A stretch of 64,000 nt of DNA, taken from Neofusicoccum parvum (lineage: Eukaryota > Ascomycota > Dothideomycetes > Botryosphaeriales > Botryosphaeriaceae). The position numbers and the translations under genes were made by a program. Below are positions 31,883 through 42,202 of this stretch, one piece after another (within the stretch, counting starts at the first letter, position 1; every line of letters begins with the position of its first letter). The notes beneath the pieces are model-generated. The model was not told the origin of the DNA. It was given only the letters and a program-made list of their open reading frames with translations, and searched no databases. The stretch covers positions 1,054,001-1,118,000 of the forward strand of contig CP087214.1 of NCBI GenBank assembly GCA_020912385.1. The letters are read 5' to 3'.

Positions 31883-33877
31883 CATTGCTGTTAGGATCTT
31901 CGAGAGATTCATCGTGTCTTTAGCGTAGTCCCTCACATTGAATCTCAGACTGCCACCGTCTCTTCCTTTACCATATCTCGCACACCTGCCACCCACTTAT
32001 ATCTTTCGAGAGCTAGCCAAATTTATTTTCTACTGATTTCTCGCTCACAGGCTGTCTAATTCGCAGATTCTCCTTCCCCGGCTCCTGTAACTGGCAAGCT
32101 ACATATCTTTCAATAACTCCGCCCTCTTAATTGCTTCTCTAACTGATAAGCTTGGCGATGTATATTATCATATCAGCCACCTACCCACTTACCCATTTCA
32201 TCAACACTCATTCAACGGTGACCGTACAAGCTTTGACTTGGTGATCATCTTTTTCCAATATTCTCCCTTCCACCTCTAGTCATACGGCGTACCACCGCGC
32301 CCGCTAACGATTTCCCAGCGCCTATCACTGGGACTGTATTTTAAGTAGATATGGTGAGGAAGACTCAGGAGAGTGCGCAAAAGACGTATTGAATCTTTCA
32401 GCACCTTATTTCAGAGTCAGACTCAATTTTCGAATAGAGTATCTACCAAATGGTAGCTATCGTTCCATCGCCGGAACGTTACTGCACCAACAGTACGCAA
32501 AATGTTATGAATTCTCCACGAGGCTGCAACGGGACAATCCAACACGCCAGCCTCAAGGTGAACAGTACAGAATGAACTTCCGTAATAGCGAAATTAGCTG
32601 GATCTCTGCTCACACAATTCTTTTTATTTTTTTTTTCCAAAAAAGAATATCGAGAATAACGGTTGTGTAGAGATATTGAAGAAGATTCTGCATATAGAGC
32701 ATTGGGGCTCGTGACAGAAGCTTGCTCTGGGTGCACATTGCACTCTTCTCCGTCTGAAAAGTTGTTAGAGGGTGCGAGCCACGCCGTGCTGCTTTCAGCA
32801 GGCTGGCCACTACCATATGATTGTGGTGTCATTGTCAAACCAGGCCAGGAGCTCAAACCAACAAAGGCCATAAACTAGCAAGTCCAGTTTGCCATGGAGA
32901 TGCGCACGGGGGAGGTTTAGACATCGTCAAGCCTTTCTGGCTCAAGCTTCGAGTATGGCTGGGGTTTTAACCGCGGGGATTGTAAATCACTACGGACTTG
33001 TGGTTTCGGCGCTGGCGAGATAGCGTGAAGAGCCGAGGTTCCTGGTATGCAGGCGTTGCTGCTGACTTGTTCATGAAGAGGCGCGTTTTACAGTGATTTC
33101 CTACGTGGCTCTCCGGATGGGGATTCATCAAAATAGCTTGGCACAGATGAATGCCGCAAAGGGGACCGCAACTCCCCTTTGCTAGGTGTGAATTTGAATT
33201 AAAGATGTCCTGCTGCAAGGTAGATCTCCTACGCGGTAGCTGTCGACTGCAACGCCTTCTGCACGAATATTTCAACCGTCCAATGCAGCATCATCCCGTG
33301 GTGTACCTGATCAGAGGTAGCCTTTGATTCTGCTGGTGAGAGAGGTTGTGACTTGGCACTCGGAGTTTGATAGCTTAGAACCGTTCAGTGGAAGATCGTG
33401 GCCGGCCACGCGACCAGGTGAGTCGATGTAAGACGACCTCTGCGCGCCGCGGGGTGAGATGACGGCAGCACAGTGCGCCGCAGAAGAAACGGCGGTACAG
33501 ACAGGCGCTTCACCCAGAACGACACGCCTCGCTCCATGGGCAGTTCGTGAAGGATTGCAACAAGATCGTGCTCTTCACACATTGGCAGTGAAGGCATTCG
33601 GGGTGTTAGGTTGCGGTGACACGCGGGGGTTCTCGGTCGGCGAGGCACCGGGCAAAGGGCGTGGGGCGGCCGGTGATCCCTGCCGGCGGCGAAAAATATT
33701 TCCAGAGCTGCGAGAGCTGAGACCTCACAGCTCCCGGCGCCCCTACCGTCGCGTCCTCCGCTTTGCGCCCGCGTGCTCAACCCATCCACCCGACGCGACA
33801 CTGTGCGCCGCCACCTCCAGACGCGTCGCAGTGACCCGGCCTCACCTAACAGCTTCGCGTAGGACCGCGTTTGCCGG

Positions 33878-33884
33878 TATATAA
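33878..33884 (+). promoter_or_regulatory. TATA box of NUP2
   Basis: TATATAA about 202 nt upstream of the NUP2 ATG at 34086, followed by a C/A-rich leader with repeated CACC words (33895-33970). Position and context fit a fungal core promoter. Confidence 0.5.
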
Positions 33885-34085
33885 CGCGGCGACCTCACCT
33901 AGCCTGCCGCGTCGAGGCCCTGACCGACCACAACAGACACGCGCATCACCACTCGCACCTCACCCGCGCCTCTCCCCGTAGCGCTATTCCTGCCAACGCG
34001 TGCTCGGGTCGCGTAGAGCCTCCCGTACGCTACACGGCCGCCGGCCCTCGAGCATTCCCGGTGCGCGCGCATAGCAGCCGCCATC

Positions 34086-37000
34086 ATGTCGAAGCGCAAT
34101 GCGACGCAGCAGCTGAGCAAGGAGGGCGCCTTCTTCGGGGACGGGTCAAACGACCTGTCGGGCGATGACAAGCCCAAGCGTGCCACCGCTGCCCAGCTGG
34201 CAAAGAGACAGTAAGTTTACCTGGCGTTAGATTGGAATATTTGGAGCGCGCGGGGCTGGTGCTGTCTGCCGGCGTCCCAGTGTAGCTGCGCGGAGCACGC
34301 GGGGGGCGGGGAGCTTCACTTTCACTTTTACATTCACATTCGCCGATTCGGGCTAACGCGATTGTTTACAGATTGAAGCCGCTTAAGGGTCGTCCGCGGG
34401 CTTCTGGCTCCGTAAGTTCTACAACACTTTTTCTTTCTCTACCACCACCCCAAGATGTCTTTTCTGGACATTCTCTCGTCTGCATCCAACCAGCCGGCCC
34501 CTAAGCCGCTGCTCGGCCCAGTGCCATGCCCGGCCAACCCTTATGGACCGTCGTCTGTTCGCCCGTCACCATACGTTGGAGCTCCGCTGTCCAGCGCCCC
34601 GGCGCCAGCTTACCAAGTGGTGCCGGTGGCTACGCCGCCTGTTCCTGTCGCGCCGCCTGCTCCTATCGCGCCGCCTGCTTTAGTTGCACCGCCTGCTTCA
34701 GTTGCACCGCCTGCTCCAGTTGTGCCGCCTGCTCCTGTCGCGCCGCCTGCTCCTGTCGCTCCACCTGCTTCAGTTGCACCGCCTGCTTCAGTTGCACCGC
34801 CTGCTTCAGTTGCACCGCCTGCTTCAGTTGCACCGCCTGCTCCAGTTGCGCCATCTGTTCCAGCTGTGCCATCTGCCTCTGTCGCGTCGCCTGCGCCTGT
34901 CGCATGGCCTTCCGATGTCGCGCCGCGTGCCGCTGCGCCCGCTGCTCCTGTGCGGTCTGTCCGTACTGCGGCGCGTCTCACTGGCGCTGCACTGGAGGCA
35001 GAGATAGTGAGGAGGAGGGCCAACTGGGCCTTAAAAATCCACCATATGACACCCATAATGGCTGCGGATGTCGCTACAGCAAGGGCGAAGGCAAAGGCAC
35101 AACCACAACGTACCAATCGCAACTATAAGCGGGTGACGGGCCGGGAGTTGATGGAGATCTTAGCTGGTCTACAGACCTTGACCATTATCCCAGCCCAGAT
35201 CTTCTTCGTAAACACTGTCTCATTGAATACATATAGAAGAGCGCTTGCTAATTTTCTTCTACACAGTCCGCCGGCTCGCAGAGCTTTCCGCCTGCCTCCC
35301 AGCAGCAGCCTAGCGCAAACCACACCTTCAGCTCATTCTCGCCTGCACCGCCGAGCGGTGGCTTCAACTTTTCTGCTGGCCCTGCATCCAACCCGTTCCA
35401 ATCACAAAACACGGGAGGCAGCACCAACAGCACCGCCAACAATACCTTTTCTTCCTCGTTTACTTTCGGCGGCAGCAACGCCGCGACCGGGGCAAGCAAC
35501 CCGTTCGGCAGCATCGCTCCTTCTGCGCCAGCCAGCGCTCCGTTCACGTTTGCAGGCAACACCCCGAGCTCGTCGAACAACGCCTTTGGAGCCAGCTCGC
35601 CAGCACCATCAGGCAACCTGTTCGGAGCTGCTTCTTCTGCGGCCCCTTCGAACAACATCTTCGCATCGGCTACCTCCAGTGCCCCTGCCACCAACGCCTT
35701 CGGAGCTCCGGCTTCATCTGCTACCCCCGCCAACATCTTCAGTGCGAAGGATACACCGTCCCCATCCACGAACTTGTTTGCTAGCTCCACTCCGGCTAAG
35801 TCCGCAGACGTATCGGCTCAGCCGTCCAGCAACCTCTTCGGCTCTACAACCCCATCCGCTCCCGTGAGCAACCTGTTCAGCGGAGCTACCACCTCATCTA
35901 CTCCGTCGAACAACCTCTTTGGCGGCGCCGCAACTTCCTCCGCTCCTTCGAGCAACATGTTCAGCGGAGCTACCACTTCATCGGCCCCGTCGAACAATAT
36001 CTTCGGTGGTGCTACCACTTCATCCGCTCCTTCGAGCAACTTGTTCAGCGGTGCTACTACTTCATCTGCTCCTTCGAGCAACATGTTCAACGGAGCTACC
36101 ACTTCATCGGCCCCGTCTAGCAACATGTTCAGCGGTGCTACCACTTCATCCGCCCCTGCGAACAACATGTTCGGCGGTACTACCACCTCATCGACCCCGT
36201 CTAACAACATCTTCAGCAGCGGTGCCACTACTTCATCCGCTCCTTCTAACATGTTCGACACTCCCACATCCACATCTGAATCAGCCGATAACATGTTCAG
36301 TGCGTCCACGACTACGTCGGGCCCGTCCAACAACATGTTCAGCAACGCTGTAGCTTCATCTGCTCCGTCACAGAACATCTTCGGCGGCTCTACAATCTCA
36401 TCTGGTCCGTCTAACATGTTCGGTAATGCCACCACCTCATCTGCTCCGCCTAACATGTTCGGTGCTTCTACGACTACATCTGGCCCATCCAACTTGTTCA
36501 GCGCTTCTACCACGTCTGGCCCGTCTAACATGTTCGGTGACATCGTCACCTCATCTGCTCCGCCCAACATGTTCGGCGCCTCTACTACCACAGCTGGCCC
36601 ATCCAACTTGTTCGGCGCCTCTACGGCTACGTCTGGCCCGTCGAACAGGTTTGGTAATAGCGTCACTTCATCTGATCCGCCAAGCATGTTCGGTAACACC
36701 ATCACTTCATCTGCTGCTTCCAACACTTTGGATGGTTCCACTACTACGTCTGGCCCGCCCGTCAACATGTTCGGCAATGTCGCTACTTCATCTGCTCCAT
36801 CCAACATGTTCGGCGGTCCCACAGCTTCATCTGCTTCATCAAGCAACATCTTCAACTTCGGAGCGCAGTCGGCCGCTGTTGATTCGAGCGCAGCTGCCGA
36901 GCAGAGCGCACCGGCGACTTTCAGTACCCAGCAGAGCTCTGCAGGCAACATCTTCTCACAGAGCACCGCCTCGCAACCTAGCAGTACGGCTAACCTGTTT

Positions 37001-39175
37001 GCCATGGCTGCCTCGGGCGCTCCAACCTCGCCGGCTGGTCTTAGCAACTCGAGCCAGGGCGTTCCTCCCAAGGAGAACAAGACGGCACCATCGACATCGT
37101 CTGGTTCCAACCCGTTCTCCTCAATCGCCCCTTCTGCATCTTCTGCAGCAAGCTCCAGTACACCTACGTTCAAGCTTGGCGGAGCGTCATCTTCTCAAGG
37201 AAACAATAGCGCCAAGATTGGTAGCCCTATCAAGCCGTCTGCTCCGGCAGCTCAGTCTTCAGACATCGCTTCCAAGACTCCCCTACACAGCAACAACGGC
37301 ATCGACACCTCTAAGACTATCTCTAAGAACGTCGAGGCTGCTCAATCCATCCGCACACTCAACGCCTGGTTCAAGTCCAGGATGTCGCTGGTGCCAGAGA
37401 CCGGCGACTTTGCACACCTTGCAAGGGTTTACCTGACAGAATACGATAAACTCACCTCAACGGCTTCCACCTCTGGATCGGGTGGTCAGTCACAATCGAA
37501 GAGCAGTGGCAAGCGGAAGGCGAACGACGAATTGGAGCCTAATGGCGCCATTGGTGCTGGATCACCAAAGAAGCCCAAGGGTCACTCGAACAAGGCCGAG
37601 AGCGGCGCTGCTGGTGCTTCCAACACTGCCAACATTTTCAACAGCATTGTCAATAAGCCTGCACAGTCCCCTCTCCGCAACGTCGAATCTGCGACTTCGC
37701 CAGATGCCGAGTCTGGACCATCTAGCAACAATCTCTTCGGCGCTTCGTCCTCCAGCCCGCTCAAGTTCGGTGCCAGCGGCGGCTCGTCCGGCTCTACCAC
37801 TCCTGCCGGCAGCCCTGCCAAGCACAGCTCTTTCACACAGTCTCCGCTCAAGGCGCCATCGTTCGGTCAAGTCGGAATGGCCGAGAACGTCAACGAGTCG
37901 AAGAGGAAGTCGGCCGAGATCTCTTCCGATGATCAAGATGAGGAGTCGCAGGATGATGGAACGCAGAGAGAGAAGCGGCAGAAGGCTTCTACGCCCGTGT
38001 CATCCGCAGACACTGGCTCTGTCCTGAACAGCCGACAGGCTTCTCCTGATGCTCGCAACATCTTCGGCCATCTCTCACAGGACGAGAGTAACAAAGGCGG
38101 TGATGATGCATCCGACGAGGATCAGGATAGTGAGCAAGAGCAGGGCAGCACGACCCCGAAGGCTGCGCCGAACCGCACAGATGGCTTGTTCGGACGCATC
38201 ACCAAGGATGACACCAGCTCTGAGACTGAGCCTCAGACTCCGGAGGCGGAGGGCTTGTTTGGCCGCATCACCGGCACATCGAGTGACAACTCCAAGTCTG
38301 CTACGGCCAACCCGTTTGGATTCCCGGCTGCTAGCTACGAGAACCCTGGTGGAGCAAAGACCGGACCTGTTTTGAAGACCTGGAATGGAGATGCGGGATC
38401 ACCTATTAAGTTTGGTTCTTCACAGCCGGCTCAGGCCGGAGATGGAAAGAAGGGCAACGCTTCGTCTTCCACCAGCTCGAACCCTTTCGCTGGAATTGCC
38501 ACCAGCAGCTCAGCCACTCCTGCTCCGATTTTCAAGTTCACGCCTACTGCTACGCCTCCCCCTGCTAGCGACTCCTCTCCGTTCAAATTCAATCCTGTAG
38601 GTGCGACACCTTCTGGCAGCAGCTCTGTCTTCGCCTCTGGAGTTGGCTCTCGTGCCACAACTCCCGGCCTTTCTACCGGCGCATCGGAGAACGAGACTAG
38701 TGCTGCTGAGAACGAGGACGATGAGGAAACCCAGTCCGTCGACAAGGACCAGGTTGCTCTGCGTACGGCCCTGACTGAGGAAGACAAGAACACCTACGAT
38801 GTTCTCTTCGACACGGACAGCCAGCCGGTCACGATGATGCGCCTGGTCGACAGGTCTGAGGATGAGCTTAAGGCCGACCCGAAGAAGGGCCCCAAGAAGT
38901 GGGAGAGCCAGGGTAAGGGTCCTGTGCGCGTGCTGAAGCACAAGGAGAATGGTGTCATCAGCATCCTCTTCAAGGCCGAGCCTATGGGCCGTGTCTTGAT
39001 CAACACGCGTGTGCAGTCTTCGTTCAACTACAAGCGTGCCAAGGCGAAGTTCGCCACGTTCCCGCTGCCCGACGAGAAGGAGAAGGGCAAGATCCTGACG
39101 CAGTTCTTCAAGTTCGACGACGATGCTGAGTGCACCAAGTTTGTCGACATCTGCGAGGCCAACAAATCCTCTTAA
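34086..39175 (+). CDS. NUP2: Nucleoporin NUP2 (Nup50-like) with RanBP1 domain
   Basis: Mobile nuclear-pore protein that helps importin-alpha and Ran handling. Minimal model: exons 34086-34210, 34372-34411 and 35267-39175, giving 1357 aa. The N-terminus MSKRNATQQLSKEGAFFGDG then KRATAAQLAKRQ is the Nup2/Nup50 N-terminal domain. The middle is a long Ser/Thr/Asn-rich FG-type region with repeats such as SNNMFSGATTSSAP, NLFGS and NIFGG (about 35825-36870) and further FG dipeptides. A basic segment (GKRKANDELEP, EKRQKASTP) fits nuclear import. The C-terminus, about residues 1214-1357, is a RanBP1 domain (VRVLKHKENGVISILF, MGRVLINTRV, ending CTKFVDICEANKSS). The interval 34412-35266 is either one 855-nt intron or contains an extra exon at 34455-35207, which is in phase 0 with both neighbours; that would add 251 residues. 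See findings. Confidence 0.88.
34626..34925 (+). repeat. 18-bp tandem repeat encoding VAPPA(S/P) hexapeptides
   Basis: About sixteen copies of an 18-bp unit (for example GCTTCAGTTGCACCGCCT) between NUP2 exons. In frame 0 it reads as VAPPAS/VAPPAP hexapeptides inside an open frame from 34455. The central four to five copies (about 34770-34845) are almost identical, which suggests recent expansion. Because the unit is a multiple of three and GC-rich, other frames on both strands also stay open. Confidence 0.85.
35825..36870 (+). repeat. FG-like tandem peptide repeats within NUP2
   Basis: A long array of imperfect 36-48-bp units encoding N(M/L/I)F(S/G)(G/A)xTTSSAPSN blocks. Many units carry F-S or F-N in place of F-G, so the classic FG dipeptide is partly lost. 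Unit similarity at DNA level suggests expansion by slippage or unequal exchange. Confidence 0.8.
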
Positions 39176-41413
39176 TCGGTAGACTGCGAGACATTACAAC
39201 AAACAGATGCCGCGCTGCAGAGGGTCGGTCGTGAAGAGGTTGACGTCCGTTCTACATCTCTTTGATCTCAATTTTGGTTTGCGATTGGAGATGTGGGAGC
39301 TGAGACTCACCTTGAGTGGTATGGCGGGTTGGATTTTCGCTCGGTTTCCTTTGATCTCAGCTTCGGGTTGAGATTGGGAAACGGGCCATGAGAGTCACCC
39401 GGTCGGACTTCTGGGTCTGGAGGCCATCCACTTCGGCGAGACCGTATGCATGCGGGACATTCGTTTCTGCACTTTGTTATCTGGATTTCTTGGGCTTTTT
39501 TTGTTTTCTGTTTTCGGCTCGGCTTTGAAAAAGTTTTTACACCTCCTTTCGGCAACAGATAGGGTGTACTATGGCGATATGGCGATACGGCGATGGCGGA
39601 ACCGTGGTAATTTAGAACTTCTCTTTTCTTGCGATTCTTGCGGAATACGGATGCGCAGACGGAACACAGGCAGGCAGCAGCGAGCGGCCTCATCATTATC
39701 AGCGTGCACCAATCACAAAAGTAGATGAGAGTGTGCATCATCAATACGAAGAAAGTCTATATACATATAAGTTCGCCTCACGCCTACTCTTGATGCCTTG
39801 AACATGTGTGCAACACACCATCAGTTCCGTCAGCAGTGGCACTGATTTGTACACAAGCGGGGGAGTTGCTGTAGCCGACGGCCAGTATGAAAGTGCTCTC
39901 GGCATCATCACTACGTAGAGAGTCGAAGTATTTTTTGCGGACAGCTCTGGTGCATCCCCCGAGCGACTTTTGTATCCGGATGGATACTTCAACTCCACAG
40001 CCAGGTATCCCCTTCGATTCAGACCAGCTTCGCAGCGGTATGCCCTTCCCAGGAATGACGGAATCCGACGCCTGCCCGACACATGCGCTTATCTCCCCGC
40101 CTTCACTTCTTGCCTTATCTGCCAGTCATGCGTGCCATGCGTGCATGGCACACGGCACGGCATATGGCGTTTTCCCTTTCATCAGAGTTTAAAATTATCT
40201 TTCGGTCGCGAGAGCGTCGCCTGCCCTGCCGCAGATTGGGGGGGAGGGGAGGGGGCGGTTGCGTGGAACGCTGGTGGCCTGGCCTTCGGTCGTCCTTCTT
40301 CTTCGTCGCCGCCAGCCAGCCACCTGTTCCGCCGACCGAGCGAGGTTTGGAACAAGTGTGCGCGCGCCAAGCACCGGGTTTTGTTCGTTCAGGGAGCGCG
40401 GCCGCGGGGACGACCCGCGTCCAGTCAGCCCTGTCGCGCACGTCGAGCGAGAAACGGAGCGTGCCATTTTAGCCGAGCATGGCCCGTCAGATAGCCTCAC
40501 GAGGCTGAGGGCGACAGGGCGATGGCAGCTTTCTCCTCGTGCCGTGGTTGATTCGCGTGGGTGCCTAGCGCGGGTGTTTGGCGTTCGGGACGGGCTGCCG
40601 GGTTTGCGACAGGTGATTGGTGGCCTCGGCGAACCCTGACGGGTGACAAGGGCGGGAAGGGTAAAGGGTAAAAGCAACCGCACGCATGAAAAGGGTAAGC
40701 CGTGGGCGAACGGTTTTCTTCGACGTTTGTAGATCCGACGGACGGACGAGATTAGACTGCATCCGGGTTGGGGGAAGCTTGGGCCTTGGCCACTGCTGCC
40801 GTTATTGACGAGGCGGAGGGTATTATTATTATGGAGAGTTTTAGGGGGAGCGAGGCGAGGCGGGCGTGGTCGATCTCTCTCTGCTTGCTTTGATGGCGGT
40901 GACAGGAAGAAGGGGGAAGCGTCGACCGAGTCAATTGGTAGAAAGCACGTTGCTGCTACATGGCGGTGAGATGTGTGGCAAGCGAGATTGGAGAAAAGTA
41001 GTGGTTTGGCAGATAAGTAGTATTATTTGCTGCTGGCTGCGGTGCAGTCTGAACGCTGAGGAAAACAAAAGTTCTACAACTTAAAACGCCGTACATGAAC
41101 CATGACAAAGAAACCTCCCGCATTGCATGCTCCAAGAGAAGACAGAGCAGCAATTGTTGGAAACGGGTATTGACGCCGGAGCCGTTCGCTTGGAAGAGAA
41201 AATGATGCCGGTTTCCATGATGATGCCTCCAGAGCCGCCCGTTGGAAATCAAGAACGCCGTGTAAATGTGAATATGCAAGATGAGGACTGTTGCGGACGA
41301 ATGCTCGCATTACGTGGTCGCTTAAACGCCGATTGTTGCTCGAGTAGTTATGAGAGGTAGTTGATGTCGCGGTTAAAGGAGTTGGACACGGGATGAAACC
41401 GGAGAGCGGCCGA
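39176..41413. other. Long convergent intergenic region after NUP2
   Basis: 2.24 kb between the stops of NUP2 (+) and the 262-aa orphan (-). Includes a 55-bp imperfect duplication with hairpin potential (39258-39402, listed separately). ORFs up to 174 codons at 39970-40683 occur on both strands without recognisable protein. An ATTATTATTATT run is at about 40822-40833. Confidence 0.4.
39258..39402 (+). repeat. Duplicated hairpin-forming segment downstream of NUP2
   Basis: Two diverged direct copies, about 39258-39311 and 39346-39402. Both start CTTTGATCTCA or similar and end GAGA(C/G)TCACC. The second contains ATCTCA and TGAGAT around a 9-nt loop (GCTTCGGGT); the first has a weaker stem. Located just after the NUP2 stop, so in its 3' UTR or terminator region. 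Confidence 0.45.
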
Positions 41414-42202
41414 TCATGCAGGAGCTGAGGGCGGAGCAGGAGGCATTGCCCGGTCGTGAGGATTCGTGGGCACGCCGCCCTGCGCGAGCACTGCTGGTAT
41501 CGAGTAGGGCATCGATCCGGCCATGTCGCTGCGCTCCTGTGCTCGCTCGAGGTACTTTTCCCAGTCGGGATCCATCATGACGTTGGTGGCACCCTGCTCG
41601 CGGCGAGCAGCGGCCTCGATGAGCCGCTGGTTGAGCGGGATGCCGATGCTCTCGATTTCCTCGTCGCTGTCCTCGTCCATCATGTCCTCGTCTTGCGGTT
41701 GCTGCTGCTGGGGGCGTTGCTGCACGGGAGCGCTGGTGGAGACCTCCTCGATTTCGACCTCGATGTCCGTCTTGACTTTGATTTGCGAGGACTGGCGGGT
41801 CCGTCGCCGGTCCACCCAGGGGCCGATCTCGTTGCCGGTGGTGTCGAGCACCTTGATCCCCTCGTCCCGCTCGTAGCGCTGCCGGGCCCAGAGCGTGCCC
41901 TCCCAGCGACAGAGACTCGCGATCTCCGTCTCGGTCAGGCCGAGCTCGTCAAAGGCGCGGAAGAGGCGGGCGTGGTGCGGGAAGCGGCCGAGCCGCTTGC
42001 GGTGGGGCGGGTGCGAGTAGTTCAGGCCGGGGTAGCGGGCCTCAATGGTGTCGAGCGAGCCGTAGAAGGTGGCCGTCTCAATGCGCACCTCGCCGACCAG
42101 GTTCTTGCTCAGGTGGGCGGAGAAGGAGGTGGGGTCCTCGGGGCGCGGGCTCGGGAAGAGGTGGTTGTAGACCAGCACGGAGATGGGTGTTTTGCGGTGC
42201 AT
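41414..42202 (-). CDS. Uncharacterised 262-aa protein with LCRWEGT motif
   Basis: Single-exon frame, ATG at 42202, stop at 41414. The first 115 or so residues look folded: MHRKTPISVLVYNHLFPSPR, then SHPPHRKRLGRFPHHARLF and the block GLTETEIASLCRWEGTLWAR, followed by DTTGNEIGPW. I believe this last block recurs in ascomycete proteins of unknown function, but I cannot name the family. The C-terminal half is acidic and Gln/Glu-rich (QQRPQQQQPQDEDMMDEDSD) and probably disordered. It has no signal peptide or membrane segment. Nuclear localisation is possible from the charged composition but unproven. The 5' region contains a CTGCCG/CTGCCT hexanucleotide repeat on its sense strand. Confidence 0.65.
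   Translation of the reverse strand: MHRKTPISVLVYNHLFPSPRPEDPTSFSAHLSKNLVGEVRIETATFYGSLDTIEARYPGLNYSHPPHRKRLGRFPHHARLFRAFDELGLTETEIASLCRWEGTLWARQRYERDEGIKVLDTTGNEIGPWVDRRRTRQSSQIKVKTDIEVEIEEVSTSAPVQQRPQQQQPQDEDMMDEDSDEEIESIGIPLNQRLIEAAARREQGATNVMMDPDWEKYLERAQERSDMAGSMPYSIPAVLAQGGVPTNPHDRAMPPAPPSAPA

Larger units (their letters stand above)
28369..34085. other. 5.7 kb region without a confident gene
   Basis: The longest gene-poor interval in the window. From 28369 to about 30250 it is GC-rich with overlapping chance ORFs on both strands (up to 250 codons at 29053-29805) and no recognised protein. From 30434 to 30836 there is coding-like sequence spread over three frames (listed separately). 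From about 31430 to 32700 it is clearly AT-richer; it includes a pyrimidine-rich leader-like tract (about 31930-32350) with no gene after it. From 33380 to 34085 it is the GC-rich NUP2 promoter. It may contain a decayed transposon, a pseudogene or an unrecognised RNA gene. Confidence 0.4.

Noticed and set aside
34526..35128. 200-codon ORF rich in Cys/Ala/Ser overlapping the Pro/Ala repeat
   Set aside because: An 18-bp repeat keeps several frames open at once; the Cys-rich reading is a by-product of the same repeat and ends where the repeat and its flank end.
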